Below the pieces are notes generated by a model. It did no database searches. It worked only from the letters and a program-made list of their open reading frames with translations, and was not told the DNA's origin. A program made the translations under genes and the position numbers. Shown here piece after piece: positions 1 through 9,816 of a DNA stretch of 64,000 nucleotides. This DNA comes from Loxodes magnus (Eukaryota; Ciliophora; Karyorelictea; Loxodida; Loxodidae), in contig CAMPDV010001775.1 of assembly GCA_946699065.1 (NCBI GenBank), positions 1 to 64,000 of the forward strand. The letters are read 5' to 3'. Every line of letters begins with the position of its first letter. Position 1 is the first letter of the stretch.

Positions 1-396
1 TAAAATATTTGTTATTACTTTTTAATTTTTGTTAAATAATAATAATAATATACTTAATGTTAATCAAATTGTTTGCCGATCACAGGACTTGAAACCTAGT
101 CACAGCTGCCACTATTTTTTTACGTGATTGGGTTCCACGGTCTTTTTTATTGAGAAGACTACTCTCATGAACAGATTCCTTGCTAAAATTCTAAAATATT
201 TTTCTTTTATAGATCACTTCCTTTGTTATATAAAGTCTTGATAAAATTCTTAATGTTCTTTATTCTTAAATTTTTTGTTTGATTTAAAAATTTTTAAATC
301 TTCTTAGAATATGTCATTATGATCTACAGTATCAGCATTTTTTTCTTTCTATTTTATTTTGAGTTCTTATATTCAAAATATTTCAAATTAAAAAAA
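1..396. other. Non-coding stretch with a small GC-richer island
   Basis: Mostly AT-rich DNA with no supported gene. Positions about 68-155 are clearly richer in GC than their surroundings. On the minus strand this island contains GGTTTCAAGTCC, which resembles a tRNA-type B box with one extra base, followed by CTGTGATCGGCA. It resembles the B-box region of the SINE-like element at 30918-31225. No tRNA cloverleaf can be folded from it by eye. It could be an old SINE or tRNA-derived fragment; this is weak. Confidence 0.35.
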
Positions 397-1213
397 ATGA
401 CGAACCTCCGAAAATAATTTTTTTCAGCTCCAAAGAACTAGGAGGTTGGCGCCAAGCAATAATGTTAGGAAACAAATAAACCTTCAAAAACTACCCATAC
501 TGCGACAACTCCAACCTCGGAAGAGAAATTGAGGAAGTAAGTCAAGTCTATCCTACAACAGGAGGTCTCCGAATTTAACCCTACTGGCCAGATGAGCATG
601 GATTAGTTCGTCAAGGTGGTGTTTAAACCTCCAGGAAGAGGTTAGAAAATTACGAAAGGAAAATGAAAAGCTGACTGAGCAAATTTAACACGGGCTTTAG
701 GATACTCTAGACCTTAGAATGGCCAATTAGGAAAGAGAACTCACTGCTCTCTGAAATTATTAAAAAGATCAACTTAATCAGACGAACTCCTAAGTAAAGA
801 AGATTTAGGACTAAAATTAATTCCTTGAAAACATAATATAGAGCCAATAAAGCCAATAGAGTCAGCTGATTCCCTAGCATAATAGAATGGACATTGAAAA
901 TGAAAAGATTTACTAAAGGACGATAGTAACATAATAATAGAACTGAAAACCTAAAAAGCGATGTTACTTTTGTAAAAGTAGTTATCATCTGCAAAAAAAA
1001 TGTAGATAATTTCAATAATTTAAAAGATAATACTGACTTAGAGAGATACAAAGAGCTCAGAGGCTATGATGTGATCGAGAAGGGAGAATTTTCAAGCGTA
1101 GAATTACTGAAATGTAATCAGCTATGGGGCAGGAAATGCAAGGAAGAAAAACTCAAGATCATTGGTAGAGAAGGACTAAACTTTTAGACCCATTATTTGA
1201 ACGGCGGATATGA
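397..1213 (+). pseudogene. Gag/ORF1-like retroelement protein, CCHC zinc knuckle, frameshifted copy
   Basis: This encodes a nucleic-acid-binding Gag/ORF1-like protein of a retroelement. It has a Q/K-rich N-terminus, a coiled coil (LNLQEEVRKLRKENEKLTEQ, about 645-705) and a zinc knuckle CX2CX4HX4C (CYFCKSSYHLQKKC) at 962-1003. It is homologous over its length to the copies at 27429 and 25730-26526. Compared with 27429 it has one extra base near 615-625 (after MSMDQFVKVV), so the start and the knuckle are in different frames. Several in-frame UGA codons (752-754, 1034-1036) align with UGG in the other copies, so they are read as Trp. The start ATG at 397 continues in frame into the conserved part. 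The 3' end is uncertain; the last conserved residues lie near 1190 and the next in-frame UGA is at 1211. It is probably a dead element copy. Confidence 0.75.
962..1003 (+). other. CCHC zinc knuckle of the Gag-like copy
   Basis: The fourteen codons read CYFCKSSYHLQKKC, with perfect CX2CX4HX4C spacing. The equivalent block at 28026-28067 reads CYYCISEQHLRRKC. Zinc knuckles of this type bind single-stranded nucleic acid in retroelement Gag and ORF1 proteins. Confidence 0.8.
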
Positions 1214-1265
1214 TTCTGCTATTAAACAATATTAAATAAATTAAATAAAAATATTCAAAATTTTT

Positions 1266-1754
1266 TCAATGCTTTTAATTCTATTGTTCATTTAGGTTGT
1301 TTCTTTACTATTTTCTTATTCTGTTATTTTTTCTTAGGATTGAGAGATTATTAATTTATTTGAGGATCTTCAATCTACATTGATACAACTGATGATGGAG
1401 GCAGTTAAGATTAGGACCAAATTTATTATCTTGTGATTTATTTATTATTTATTAATATTGTTTGAGTTAATCTATTTCAAGGTTGAGTTGTTCGTGGTTA
1501 ATAAGAATTTCTCGAATTTAATTTGTCAGACTTCAGATAGTTTCTTCTTGTTTGACTATAACTTTATTTAATTTTTCAACTTATTCTTTTTCTATTCAAG
1601 AAGTTTCTGGGTCAACCATGTGCTTTCCCTAGGAAGGAGATGAAGAGTTTGATTATTCTAAGGCTAACTTTTTTTACTTTTAAATTAAATTGGCTTTTCT
1701 TCTAGCCTTCTTAATTTCGGCCTTGCTAAGATGCTGTCCGATATTAAACTCCAT
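1266..1754 (-). CDS. Small basic/coiled-coil protein, 162 aa, function unknown
   Basis: The ATG at 1754 opens a frame of 162 codons that ends at UGA (1268-1266), with UAA/UAG as Gln and two internal UGA as Trp. The region is distinctly richer in GC than its flanks, and the reading frame shows ordinary amino-acid diversity, unlike chance AT-rich frames. The N-terminus is basic (KAEIKKARRKANLIQKQKK), followed by a serine/proline patch (SNSSSPSQGK). A long predicted coiled coil follows, from about residue 60 to 110 (EKLNKVIVKQEETIWSLTNQ and onward). The order basic region then heptad-like coiled coil recalls bZIP factors, but the invariant bZIP Asn/Arg spacing is not seen, so that name is not given. 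It lies tail-to-tail with the Gag-like copy at 397-1213, 53 bp away, and could be a gene or part of a retroelement. Confidence 0.6.
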
Positions 1755-3061
1755 TTAATTTTTAACTAATTTTTATTAAATAGTAATAGGATTTTAATAG
1801 CTATATTACTTCCAGTAGTAGTAATACATTCTTTTAAATATATTTTATTTAAATTAATCCTATTTTTATTATTTTAAATTAGTTATATAACTAGATTAAA
1901 ATAGTTCTTTTTGTCTTTAATAGAAAAATTCAAATGCTTTGGTCATTAGAAAAATGAAAGCTAGGAAAATAAAAATCAAATAATTAAAAAATTTAGCTCT
2001 ATATCTTTAAACTTTTTAGTTTTTCTATAAAGAGATTAATATATATTGTACTAATACCCCTTAAACTATAACTCTTTTTTATTTAAACTATTTATAAAAA
2101 ATAACTTTTATACTTTAGCTTGAATGATAATTAACTAGCTAAAATTAAGGCCAATAATTTAAGAGCTACTTTGTAAAAGTAGTCTCATTAATAGCTTATT
2201 ACTTAATTATAAAATAATAATGCTTAACAAGGGTAAAATTTGAATCGATATACAATAGAAAGAAACATTTATTAATATATTATCAATGATAGCTAAGCAA
2301 GACTAATTATTTATTGTAATAGTCCACTTAATCTCTTTATCTCAGCTGATGTTTTACATTTGTATAAGCTTTTATAACATAAGATTAATTAAAATTATAT
2401 CTATTTGGAGATAATTTAAAGATTCTTAAAGCAGAGTAATATTTTAAATATCACTAGTTATACGAATCGTGATCAAGTTATTCATCATACCTTCATTTTA
2501 TCTTAGTATTTTGTAAATTATTTCAAATATATCAGTTTAATCAACCAAGTAATAAACTCTTGGCTAAATAGTTTATATTTAAAGGATATACCCTCCTTAA
2601 TTTTTCTAGCCATGCAACTTACTTTATAATGGTTTTAAGATATGAATCTGAATTCTTTAAGGGGGTTAAATAAATAGAATTTAAATAGAAAAGTGAAAGT
2701 ATGAATTAATTAACATAACTATTAGCTATAATTTATTTTAACTATGTGAAATTATTTAGAATGAAACTAGCTTATTTTAGCTGAAATAAATATCATTAAA
2801 TTAAAATCCATTAATTTAGCTATAAAAGGTAAGCCAAAAAAAGCTAAAGAGATAATAAAAAAATAAATAGCGAAATTAGAATTTTGATATACATATCTAA
2901 TCCTAATTAAAGACTAAAGCAAAAGCATAATAGGGATAATCTTTATTAATAGTCATACTTAGTTGTATAGAATGGCTATAGTTGTATTTCTAGAAAGATT
3001 CCTAATTCTACTTTCTAGTAATTCATTTTTAGTCCTCTTATTTTATGTGGAAATTATAAAT
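1755..3061. other. AT-rich intergenic region
   Basis: About 1.3 kb of AT-rich DNA between two divergent genes. There are no homologous copies elsewhere in the window, no RNA gene and no open frame with coding-like composition. Promoters of the flanking genes presumably lie at its two ends, but no motif can be named. Confidence 0.6.
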
Positions 3062-5982
3062 ATGAAAGAAAATTATATGGTCTAAACTATGTAACAAAAA
3101 GACTTATAGGATTTGCTATAGAAACGGGAAAATTAAAAAAAGAAAGGAAAACAAACTTAGAAGCTTAAGCTTTATAAGCTTCCAGAAAGTTAGAATGAGC
3201 TGCTTTAGAGTATATAAACCTCAGCTATACCAAAGAAATCTAATTAAGTAAATACAAAGTCTTAAAAAGAAATTTTGAATGAAAAGCTTAAAACAAAACA
3301 AATGGAAGACTTGAATTAAAGTTACGATGCTTGCATGAAAGTAATTCAAAACAATTTTGAAGTTTATTAATTTGCTTCATAAAATGCTTAAACTAAGTAA
3401 AGCCAAAAGTTTTTAATTCAATAAGATTTTGGTCATTAATATCTAAATACTTCGGCGGACTTCTTATTATAGAAATCTAAGTGCAAGTTAAAATTGAGTG
3501 TATAAGCGAATCCAAACAAATAGCTACAACAATAGAAATAAATCAAAGAAATTTAGTTACCCAATATCAACGGTATTTAGTAAAATAGTCAATATATTGT
3601 ATCTCCTAAGCATATCATTTAATACAATCATAACTCTCCTAAAAATATTGAAAGTGTAATGCACTCGTAAAATAGTCCATTTTCTAAAAATTTAGCAGTT
3701 ACTAAATCATCTGGCATGGAAAAAAATTAGATACTTGTAAGGCAGCACCTTGGCAAGTATTAAACTTAAAATGGAGTCAAAGACTACAAGACCAGGAATG
3801 ATTAAGAAAGCTAAATGCTTTAAAAGAAGCAGGAGGATTTTAATGACCCAAAAGGATTAAATAACTTTTCAAAAAGTCAAAATCCTAATAATTAAACTCC
3901 TATTTCCTTAAACTCTAGTCCTACATGAAAGAGGCAAAGCATATTGAATAAATTAGTAAAAAAAAGATAAAAGACTTCAAATTTTGAGCAAGTAAATACT
4001 TCTTATCAAAGTAGCAATGACCTTTTAAAAGCTTCAAAATCTCAAAATAAACCAGAAAAGATAAACTAAAAATCCAGTGACTTGAGAATTTAACTTACTA
4101 ACTCACATAACTAAGAGGCAATAACTAAAGCTAGAGCAATTGACTAAGCTTATAAAATAAAAGAATTTTAAGCAGAAGCAAAAAAGAATATTATAAAGAA
4201 CTAAATCTAAGTAGTCTAAAATAAAGCTGGCAACTAATAGCCTACTTAAGAAAATAATTTAAATCTTAAAATCCCTTTTTAATAATAGAAGGTAGTTAAT
4301 TACCACTATGATGGACACAAAATTTAAGATTATAATATGAGTATTAAATAAGAAACTTACCAGATAAAAGAAAAAAATTAATTATAAGTGAAATAAATAT
4401 CTTATAAAAGATATAGATCGAAATCCCAAAATAAAGCAGATGTATCTTAATAAGTTAAGAATGACCCATAATTAAAGTAATAGTCCACTAAAAAATATTC
4501 AATAAAAAGATCTGATTCATTAGCAAAAGCAGGAAGATTTAACGAAGAATAAAATATAAGAAGAAGCTATAATAGAAGAAAAAAATAAGCAAAAGTTGAA
4601 AGAAACACTGATCTTAAAAAGTAAAATGAAGTAATGCAAAATAATAAGTAAATTATCAACTAAAATCAAATTTAGTAGAATATCTAAGAATCCAAATAGA
4701 CAATATAATCCTCAATACTAAAACAGCAGTTAATAGTAAAATTATAGCATAAAATTTCTTAATAAATTCCTAAAGAATTCAAGGAGCTCTGCTAATATTA
4801 CAATAAACTCTATGAAGTTTCTCAAAAGTAAAATCGATAGGAAATTACTTAAAGTATAAATAAGCAAGGAAATTAAGGAAAAGGGGACCAAAATAATTAG
4901 TAATAAAAAAATGAAATAATACCTAATGATAAAGAAAAGTAAGATTCTGGAGATCTATAAAATCTGCATTAAACTTAGGAATAAAATAACTAAAAAACTC
5001 TTTTTAGCGAAGATCAAAGGGCTTTGCTTTAATCCTTTTTATAATAAGATTCAGATGAAGATGAAAATGTTGAAGAGATATAAAATGAAAAATTGAGCTA
5101 ATAATCTAGAAAAATAAATCACAAATAAGTTAATTAAAATGTTTAAAGGAATAATGGTATGAACATCCCATTTAAGGATTTAAGCAGACAAGAAATTTAA
5201 TTTTTAAATCAGAAAACAATACTTAAGTGACTGAGAAAGTACTCAAAGAGAGTGGTTTAAAAGCTTTTTTTATGAATAGCAAATTGATTTTTCTTAATTA
5301 TTATATCAAGAAAATTAAAATTAAGTTTCACAGCAATTTTTAAAATTTCAACAGCAACTCAAATACTTTCTAGATATACTTAATGAATGGCTGCTTGATT
5401 TACGCTATAATTTCGAGTAGCTACCTAATAACTTTAAGCAATGACTAGTATCAAGTTTCATAAATATAGAGGAAACTAAAAATATAGAAAATCTCAGTTA
5501 ATTTGAATAAAATAGAATTAGCAATTTCGGTTCTAACCCTATAACTGAGAAGAGGTAAGTAATTTATTCAGGCATTAGTCAATTATGCTCATTTTATTCT
5601 ATATTTTAAGCAAAAATTTTGTTAGGTATATTTGCTTATATCCTGAAAAATGTAAGATTAAGCACTCATCAAGAGCTAATTTGGATAACTTGCTTATTTT
5701 CGGTAGCATCTTATAAATTCAAATTCTTCTTCGCTTTTTAACTATAGGAAGAGATAAAGGAGAACATGAATTTTTAAAAAACGATATAATAAAATGAAAT
5801 CATTTAGATTAACAGAATGTAAGCTATTTATAATGCAGATTAGCAATGATGGAGTTTCACATAACCTTATTACAGGCCTTCGCATGTAAAAAATAATAGA
5901 ATGTGAACAATTAAGTATGGAAGTGAAACAAAGACTCTATGATTTCGGAACTTTTATTTATTCAGCGCTAAAAAAAAACTGA
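3062..5982 (+). CDS. Q/N/K-rich protein with a conserved unknown C-terminal domain (paralogue 1), contains a +1 frameshift
   Basis: This is a long protein (about 960 codons) read with UAA/UAG as Gln and UGA as Trp, and it ends at UGA 5980-5982. It is paralogous to the gene at 12793-15730. The N-termini share LYKLPESQNELLQ versus LHKLPDDQNELLQ. The middle is low-complexity Q/N/K/S. The C-terminal third is strongly conserved: FINI, SIMLI, CKI, then NLDNLLIFGS, FLT.GRD, and DGVSHNLITG with a final FG..IY motif. Exons are 3062-5554, 5572-5818 and 5839-5982; both introns sit at the same sites as in the paralogue. Relative to the paralogue one extra base lies near 5245-5252, between WLRKYSK and EWFKSFFYEQ, so the exons sum to 3n+1. 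This may be a disabling mutation, a programmed +1 shift or a base-calling error. No known domain was recognised; the conserved part includes hydrophobic helices (SIMLILFYILSK, LLIFGSILQIQILLRFL) that could be buried or membrane-associated. Confidence 0.7.
5555..5571 (+). other. 17-nt intron
   Basis: GTAAGTAATTTATTCAG. Removing it joins ..EKR to HQSIML.., which matches ..ERR-LQSIML.. of the paralogue, where a 17-nt intron sits at the same codon and phase (15294-15310). Without removal the conserved downstream frame is lost. Confidence 0.8.
5819..5838 (+). other. 20-nt intron
   Basis: GTAAGCTATTTATAATGCAG. Removing it joins DQQN to ISNDGVSHNLITG and keeps the frame that is conserved in the paralogue (20-nt intron at 15558-15577). 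The two introns share GTAAGCTA at the 5' end. Confidence 0.78.
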
Positions 5983-7577
5983 GTAGAAATGAACTTTTGG
6001 ATTTTAGTATATTATTCTATTTTTTCTTCAAACCTCTCCCTTAAATAACTCACATAGTTTATTGATGAAAATCCCTCTTATTGATGATTAAATTGAAGCT
6101 ACTCATGCAAAAGAGTATAAAATTAAATAGATTACTAATATTCTTAACATTAACTAAAACTAATTTAATTTTGAGCTATTAAATCAAACCATCGCTTCAT
6201 TAAATTACTGACGATATAAAATCTATAATTGTATAAAGAAATATGTGAAGTATATGATTATGCCTTGCTATCTACTTATGATTCAATCTAGAATTTATAT
6301 AAAAAAGTATTTTTATTAGTTGAGTTTAATGTTTAATTGATGTAAGCTATTTGTATAAACTAAGTACTCATTTATAATAAACTTAGTTATTGATAAATAG
6401 CAAAAATATAAAATATATTAATTGAGAGTTGATTATATATAAAGACTTAGTTATTAGTATTATAAATACAAATTTACCAGTTTAGATTTTATTTAATCCA
6501 AACAATTATTTTAATTTCTCCTTTCTCACAAAAAAAGCTAGCACTAAAAATAAATAATTTTAAATAGTTTTATAGTTAAGAATAAACTAGAAGATTACTT
6601 GTTAATGGATCTATAGCTTCTAAAGCTAATAAAGTAGTTATATAAATTATATCAGATAGATAATATTTTTAAAGATAAACTAATAAAATCGCTGCTAACT
6701 ACAAAATGCAAAAGACTCTTAAAATAATTTAGTATAATACTAAAAGCTTTTAAGGCTATTTAATCATAGATAACTATTAATCATAATATCAATTAATGAT
6801 ATCGAGACTAATAAACAAAAAAGAGTTAAATTAACACTTTAACTAAGTTAAGAGACTAGTAATATAAAACTCTTATAGATATTAAAGTTAATAATTACTA
6901 AAGCTAAGATATAATAATTTTTAGTTTATTCATGTAATTTTAATCTAACATGAGTAAAATCAATTTAATAGTTAATTGAAACTTCATAATAATTAATAAT
7001 CTAAATAATCATAAAGCGAATAAATAAGAGATATCGTAGCTTTAATTAATTTTGTATATTTGTTTATAGTAATGATAATATGAAAATAAATTAAATTCTC
7101 AATACATTTATTACAAAATGCTAGGTTAATAAAAAATAAATTATGGCTCTTAATATAAACTTAGGATATAGAGAATTAACATTAGTTCCTTAGTTAACTA
7201 AATAATCCTAAATTATTAAATTAAAATAATATGCTTAAAGTTTTAGTGTGGTTTGTTAAACTATAAAATCTATCTTACTTATTAAAAAAAATTATTTTTT
7301 ATATACAAATGGCATTAATAAATCTAGTCATTAGTCTGAAATTTAAAAATTTAATTAAGTCAATAGAGAAACCCAAATCTAAGTTCTTAAGTAAATAAAT
7401 AGACAGCGTATTTAATTTCTTAGATTAGTTGAGTATCAATGGTCGAAGATATAAATTATTAGGAAATTATCTTAGTAGTGATTTATATAGGAATATTGTA
7501 AAATTGCATATATTGATATCACTTTTGAATAATAACTAAATAGATTTAAGTTTCTTTGAAACCAATATAAATGAAGA
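5983..7577. other. AT-rich intergenic region
   Basis: About 1.6 kb separates the paralogue-1 gene from the tRNA. I see no homology to other parts of the window, no GC island and no convincing reading frame. Confidence 0.6.
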
Positions 7578-7649
7578 TGCCTCATGGTGTAACGGTTAGC
7601 ACTTTGGACTTTAAATCCAGCAATCCGAGTTCGATTCTCGGTGAGGCAA
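7578..7649 (+). tRNA. tRNA-Gln(UUA), reads UAA codons
   Basis: This is a complete 72-nt cloverleaf. The acceptor stem TGCCTCA pairs perfectly with TGAGGCA, and the discriminator is A. The D arm is GTGT..GCAC, the anticodon stem TTGGA/TCCAG with loop CTTTAAA (anticodon UUA), and the T arm CGAG..CTCG with loop TTCGATT. The body closely resembles eukaryotic tRNA-Gln (D arm, anticodon stem and T arm of the normal UUG isoacceptor), with the anticodon changed to UUA, as in the known ciliate glutamine tRNAs that decode UAA. Internal promoter boxes are intact: A box TGGTGTAACGG (7585-7595) and B box GTTCGATTCTC. This tRNA is direct evidence that UAA is a sense codon in this genome. No intron or encoded CCA is present. 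Confidence 0.95.
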
Positions 7650-7650
7650 T

Positions 7651-7655
7651 TTTTC
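7651..7655 (+). terminator. Pol III T-run terminator of the tRNA
   Basis: TTTTT starts one base after the tRNA discriminator, the usual RNA polymerase III stop signal. Confidence 0.75.
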
Positions 7656-8445
7656 ATATTGAATTTATTAAAAAATAAAAAAGATGCTTAAAATAATTAA
7701 AAAAAGAAGTACACCATAATACAAAAATGATGTAAATGATTACATCATAATGTTAAATATATTTAAAGCATAGCAATATAATCAAAGAATGCTTTATATT
7801 TCTAAACTAATAAATTATAATCCTAGAACTCTTAAGTTAATTAAATTGATAGTAATTCATTTTTAAACTAGTATTAAAAGCTATTCACTATATATTCCAT
7901 ATATTAGCTTAAATATAAAACTATTAAAAGCTTCTATTGATACTTTCTATAGATAAATGCTTAATTTTTTATAATTTTAATGGGATAAAATAAATAAAAT
8001 TATAAAAGTTTAATTTTTTATTTTTCTAGCATTTGATTTACATGACGAAAAAAACTCAGAAATACTTTTATATAATTTTTAGTTATTTATATCAGATTAC
8101 CTTTAAATACTTAAAAATAAATTATCTACCCTATGAAAGCACTAATGCAACAGAGATAAACAAAATTAAAAAAATAATTTTTTACATTAATTTATAAATA
8201 AAAAATATGAAAGTTTTAATTAAACTTTTTAATTTTTGCAAATGCTTGGTAATTTTAGCAGCGAAGAAACTTTATTATTAAATTATAATAAAAAACATAT
8301 TCAACCAATTTATTAAGCAATGCTAAATTTATTTTGTCTTTATATTTTATTAAAATTTAGACCAACAATTAAAAGATAAAATTAGAGAGTATCTAGTAAA
8401 GCAAATTTTAGATATTCTCATATATTAAGAAATTTAATTGTTTTT
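7656..8445. other. AT-rich intergenic region
   Basis: AT-rich DNA between the tRNA and the 3' end of the F-box gene. The F-box reading frame stays formally open into this region, until an in-frame UGA at 8094-8092, but composition becomes intergenic below about 8445. Nothing else is visible. Confidence 0.5.
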
Positions 8446-9816
8446 CTAAATTTTTGCTTCACTTTTTGCTTCAGTTTGAGCTTTTCTCTTAATTGTTCCA
8501 AATTTTTTCTTAAGTTATAGAAGAGATGGCTTTCCTTCGTATATGAACTTTCATATTTATCTCATAACTTCAGGCTATAGATGTTCTAAAAATTCTGGGT
8601 TTAAAATCATAGTGTAAACTTGGGAGATATGAAATCACTAGTAAGTCTCATAAGTAATAGTTCTTAAAATATCTTATCCAAACTCGGATTTTACATACTA
8701 ATACATATTTTAAGTATTAAGGCCTGAGATTTCTTCTTTTTATTCTTCTGTTATATTTAAGTCCTCAAAGGCCATTTTGATTTCTTCTTATCTCTATTTT
8801 CGATAGAAATCTAGAGTTTGTTCAACTAAATAAATATATGTAACTTCTTATTTTTATATACCTTTTGTTCTTTTCAGTTTATCTTGATTACTCATGACTC
8901 ATTTATAAGAAACTCCATATATTCTTTGAATCTCTGAGCTATTTATTATTCTAAATTTATGTGGCCTTTCATTTTCATCAGGAACTCTTCGCTATTTAGT
9001 TAATCCAGTAGTTGCTTCTTCATAAGTTCTAAGTGGACCATATAAGCAATCTTAGCATACCTTTCTAGAAGTGATATAATCTTATTACAAGTCATTACTA
9101 AATTTCTAGCATTCGGAGCATAAATTTTTATACAAGTTTATATACAAAAATTTTCATTTCTATTCCAAATTTAAATTTTATTTCATTTCCTTATATCTTT
9201 AGTTTACAACTTCTACTGGAAAAGAATTGAAGCATGCTTATTGCCACATTTCTGAATTTCATCCAATTTAATATCATTCTCTACAAACCTTTTGTAAGGT
9301 ACCTGCGATTTCTCTTCCAGTGAAGAATTTGAAAGCTTGTAGAAACACTCTTTTATAATTGCTTGGCTTAGTTTCAAGAATTTTGGTTAATCACTATTCT
9401 TGGAATTAGCTTTGATAGTTAAGAATAATTTTTTATACTTAACTTTCATTAACAACTTTTTGGACTTATTAAAATAACTCTTCAGATATATTATGGCATT
9501 ATAGGATTTTAACATGATACCATTACAGTTTTTTTAAAAAGCAATTTAAATCCTCAAAAGAAATATCTTTATGTATTTCTAATGTTTGCACTATTATGTA
9601 TCTAAAATCCTAAAGTGGCTTCCAACAAACTTAACACCTTTTATTATATTTAATGGTTATTCTAGGTAACCAATTTTTATCCTGTTCTTTATATTCAGAC
9701 GTATTAATGTCGCCTCTTTATTCATTCTCCGGCTTATTTTTTTGTTCATTTAAGAGTTTTATAAAATAAGAAGTTTCTAGCAAAATTCCCTGATAAATAC
9801 GCATTCTGTTATCCAT
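8446..9816 (-). CDS. F-box protein with Cys-pair motifs
   Basis: The start is ATG at 9816, and the frame is clearly richer in GC than its flanks. At about residues 157-200 it has an F-box-like sequence: FLQAFKFFTG..IAGTLQKVCREWYQIGWNSEMWQQAC. This matches the family pattern of a leading hydrophobic helix, VC+.W and the final ..LW..., so it would bind Skp1 and act as an SCF-type ubiquitin-ligase substrate adaptor. The tryptophan of VCREW is encoded by UGA (9276-9274). Cys pairs occur before (CQVC, about residue 62) and after (CSEC ... CQDC, about residues 230-255), suggesting a small zinc-binding fold. Five or more further in-frame UGA read as Trp. The stop is unsure. No UGA marks the end of coding composition; I end at UAG 8448-8446, where GC falls, but UGA at 8553-8551 (421 aa) or 8094-8092 are alternatives. 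Confidence 0.65.

Noticed and set aside
707..1051. Minus-strand frame of 114 codons under the standard code
   Set aside because: It is the complement of the Gag-like coding sequence at 397-1213, whose plus frame has homologues and a zinc knuckle.
1266..1754. Calling the 162-aa protein a bZIP transcription factor
   Set aside because: Basic region and coiled coil are present, but the invariant Asn-X7-Arg spacing next to the leucine zipper is not seen.
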